From NCBI GenBank assembly GCA_040080835.1, contig JBEBHP010000014.1:50438-114437 (forward strand): a stretch of DNA of 64,000 nt. The letters run 5' to 3'. Both the position numbers and the translations under genes were made by a program. Under the pieces are notes generated by a model. That model ran no database searches. It was given only the letters and a program-made list of their open reading frames with translations, and had not been told where the DNA came from. Position 1 is the first letter of the stretch. Each line of letters starts with the position of its first letter. Below are positions 63,925-64,000 of this stretch, piece after piece. The stretch is from SZUA-430 sp040080835 (GTDB taxonomy: Bacteria > Pseudomonadota > Alphaproteobacteria > Micropepsales > Micropepsaceae).

Positions 63925-64000
63925 TCAAACACATTTGGGTGCCTCGGCCTGCCACTTCCGGTCCTGGTTGATGAGCAAGTTCGCCAGGATCACAATTTTG
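63925..64000 (-). CDS. C-terminal fragment of an IS110-type transposase (cut by window edge)
   Basis: The last 24 codons of a minus-strand frame read KIVILANLLINQDRKWQAEA and end CV before TGA at 63925. The pattern KxxxLANxLIxxDRxW resembles the C-terminus of IS110/IS116/IS902 transposases. Only the tail is visible, so completeness cannot be judged. The palindromic cluster lies just beyond its stop. Confidence 0.5.
   Translation of the reverse strand, partial: KIVILANLLINQDRKWQAEAPKCV

Noticed and set aside
1..64000. CRISPR array, prophage, toxin-antitoxin or other defence system
   Set aside because: No regularly spaced repeats, phage structural genes, integrase, restriction genes or paired small toxin/antitoxin genes were recognisable.

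Overview
The window is chromosomal DNA from an alphaproteobacterium. Evidence: the yacG-rng-maf-infA-LMW phosphatase-UPF0262-hisD-DUF2948-murA block, a DUF1150/Hsp20 pair, an NDUFA9-like SDR beside uppP, the kdsD-lptC-lptA-lptB-rpoN-hpf-ptsN block, and Tol-Pal next to ruvCAB. The family cannot be fixed from sequence alone; the gene set suggests Hyphomicrobiales/Parvibaculales-like bacteria. The left edge cuts yacG. The right edge cuts what looks like the 3' end of an IS110-type transposase. No prophage, CRISPR array, rRNA or complete insertion sequence was seen.

Layout. 1-7.0 kb (minus): translation, RNA and cell-wall housekeeping operon (yacG to murA), headed by a 54-aa charged protein. 7.1-12.6 kb: msrA, tRNA-Thr, a group of exported proteins (crystallin-fold, Tat-type L,D-transpeptidase-like, cysteine-peptidase-like), a membrane protein, a GDPD and a lipoprotein. 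12.6-15.5 kb (minus): infC, which appears to start at ATC, and thrS. 15.6-20.0 kb: glycosyltransferases with an FkbM methyltransferase, probably acting on surface glycan. 20-24.6 kb: SDR, TPR protein, queG, GST-fold protein (possible FzlA) and a peptidoglycan transglycosylase carrying a degenerate HMA domain. 24.7-30.7 kb: gltD-gltB. 31-35.4 kb: uppP, NDUFA9-like SDR, tRNA-Leu, RNase D-like and GMC oxidoreductase genes. 35.6-41.7 kb: kdsD, LPS-export genes and the RpoN/HPF/PtsN block. 41.7-46.7 kb: DUF1150, Hsp20, fused pabB-pabC, YqaA-type membrane protein, phzF-like and thiD. 46.8-58.3 kb (minus): tolQRAB-pal-ybgF-tilS-ftsH-(small secreted protein)-folP-glmM. 58.6-62.7 kb: yebC, a secreted protein, and ruvCAB-ybgC in the opposite orientation. 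63-64 kb: OmpW-like porin, palindromic repeats, transposase tail.

The genes mostly serve the envelope. They cover precursor supply (murA, glmM, uppP), glycan polymerisation and remodelling (MtgA-like, L,D-transpeptidase-like), LPS synthesis and export (kdsD, lptABC, glycosyltransferases) and envelope integrity in division (Tol-Pal). Translation, folate and DNA-repair genes sit among them.

The most notable observation is that the FolP encoded at the canonical ftsH-folP-glmM locus resembles the mobile sulfonamide-resistance enzymes Sul1/Sul2 rather than ordinary DHPS, including the apparent two-residue insertion after the DPG motif. It lies immediately upstream of glmM, the same neighbour that accompanies sul2 on mobile elements. 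Other points worth a look are the HMA-transglycosylase fusion, the non-canonical infC start, the rearranged ruv/tol order and an extended TolQ. Most of the window is ordinary core genome, and no clearly new multi-gene system was found.
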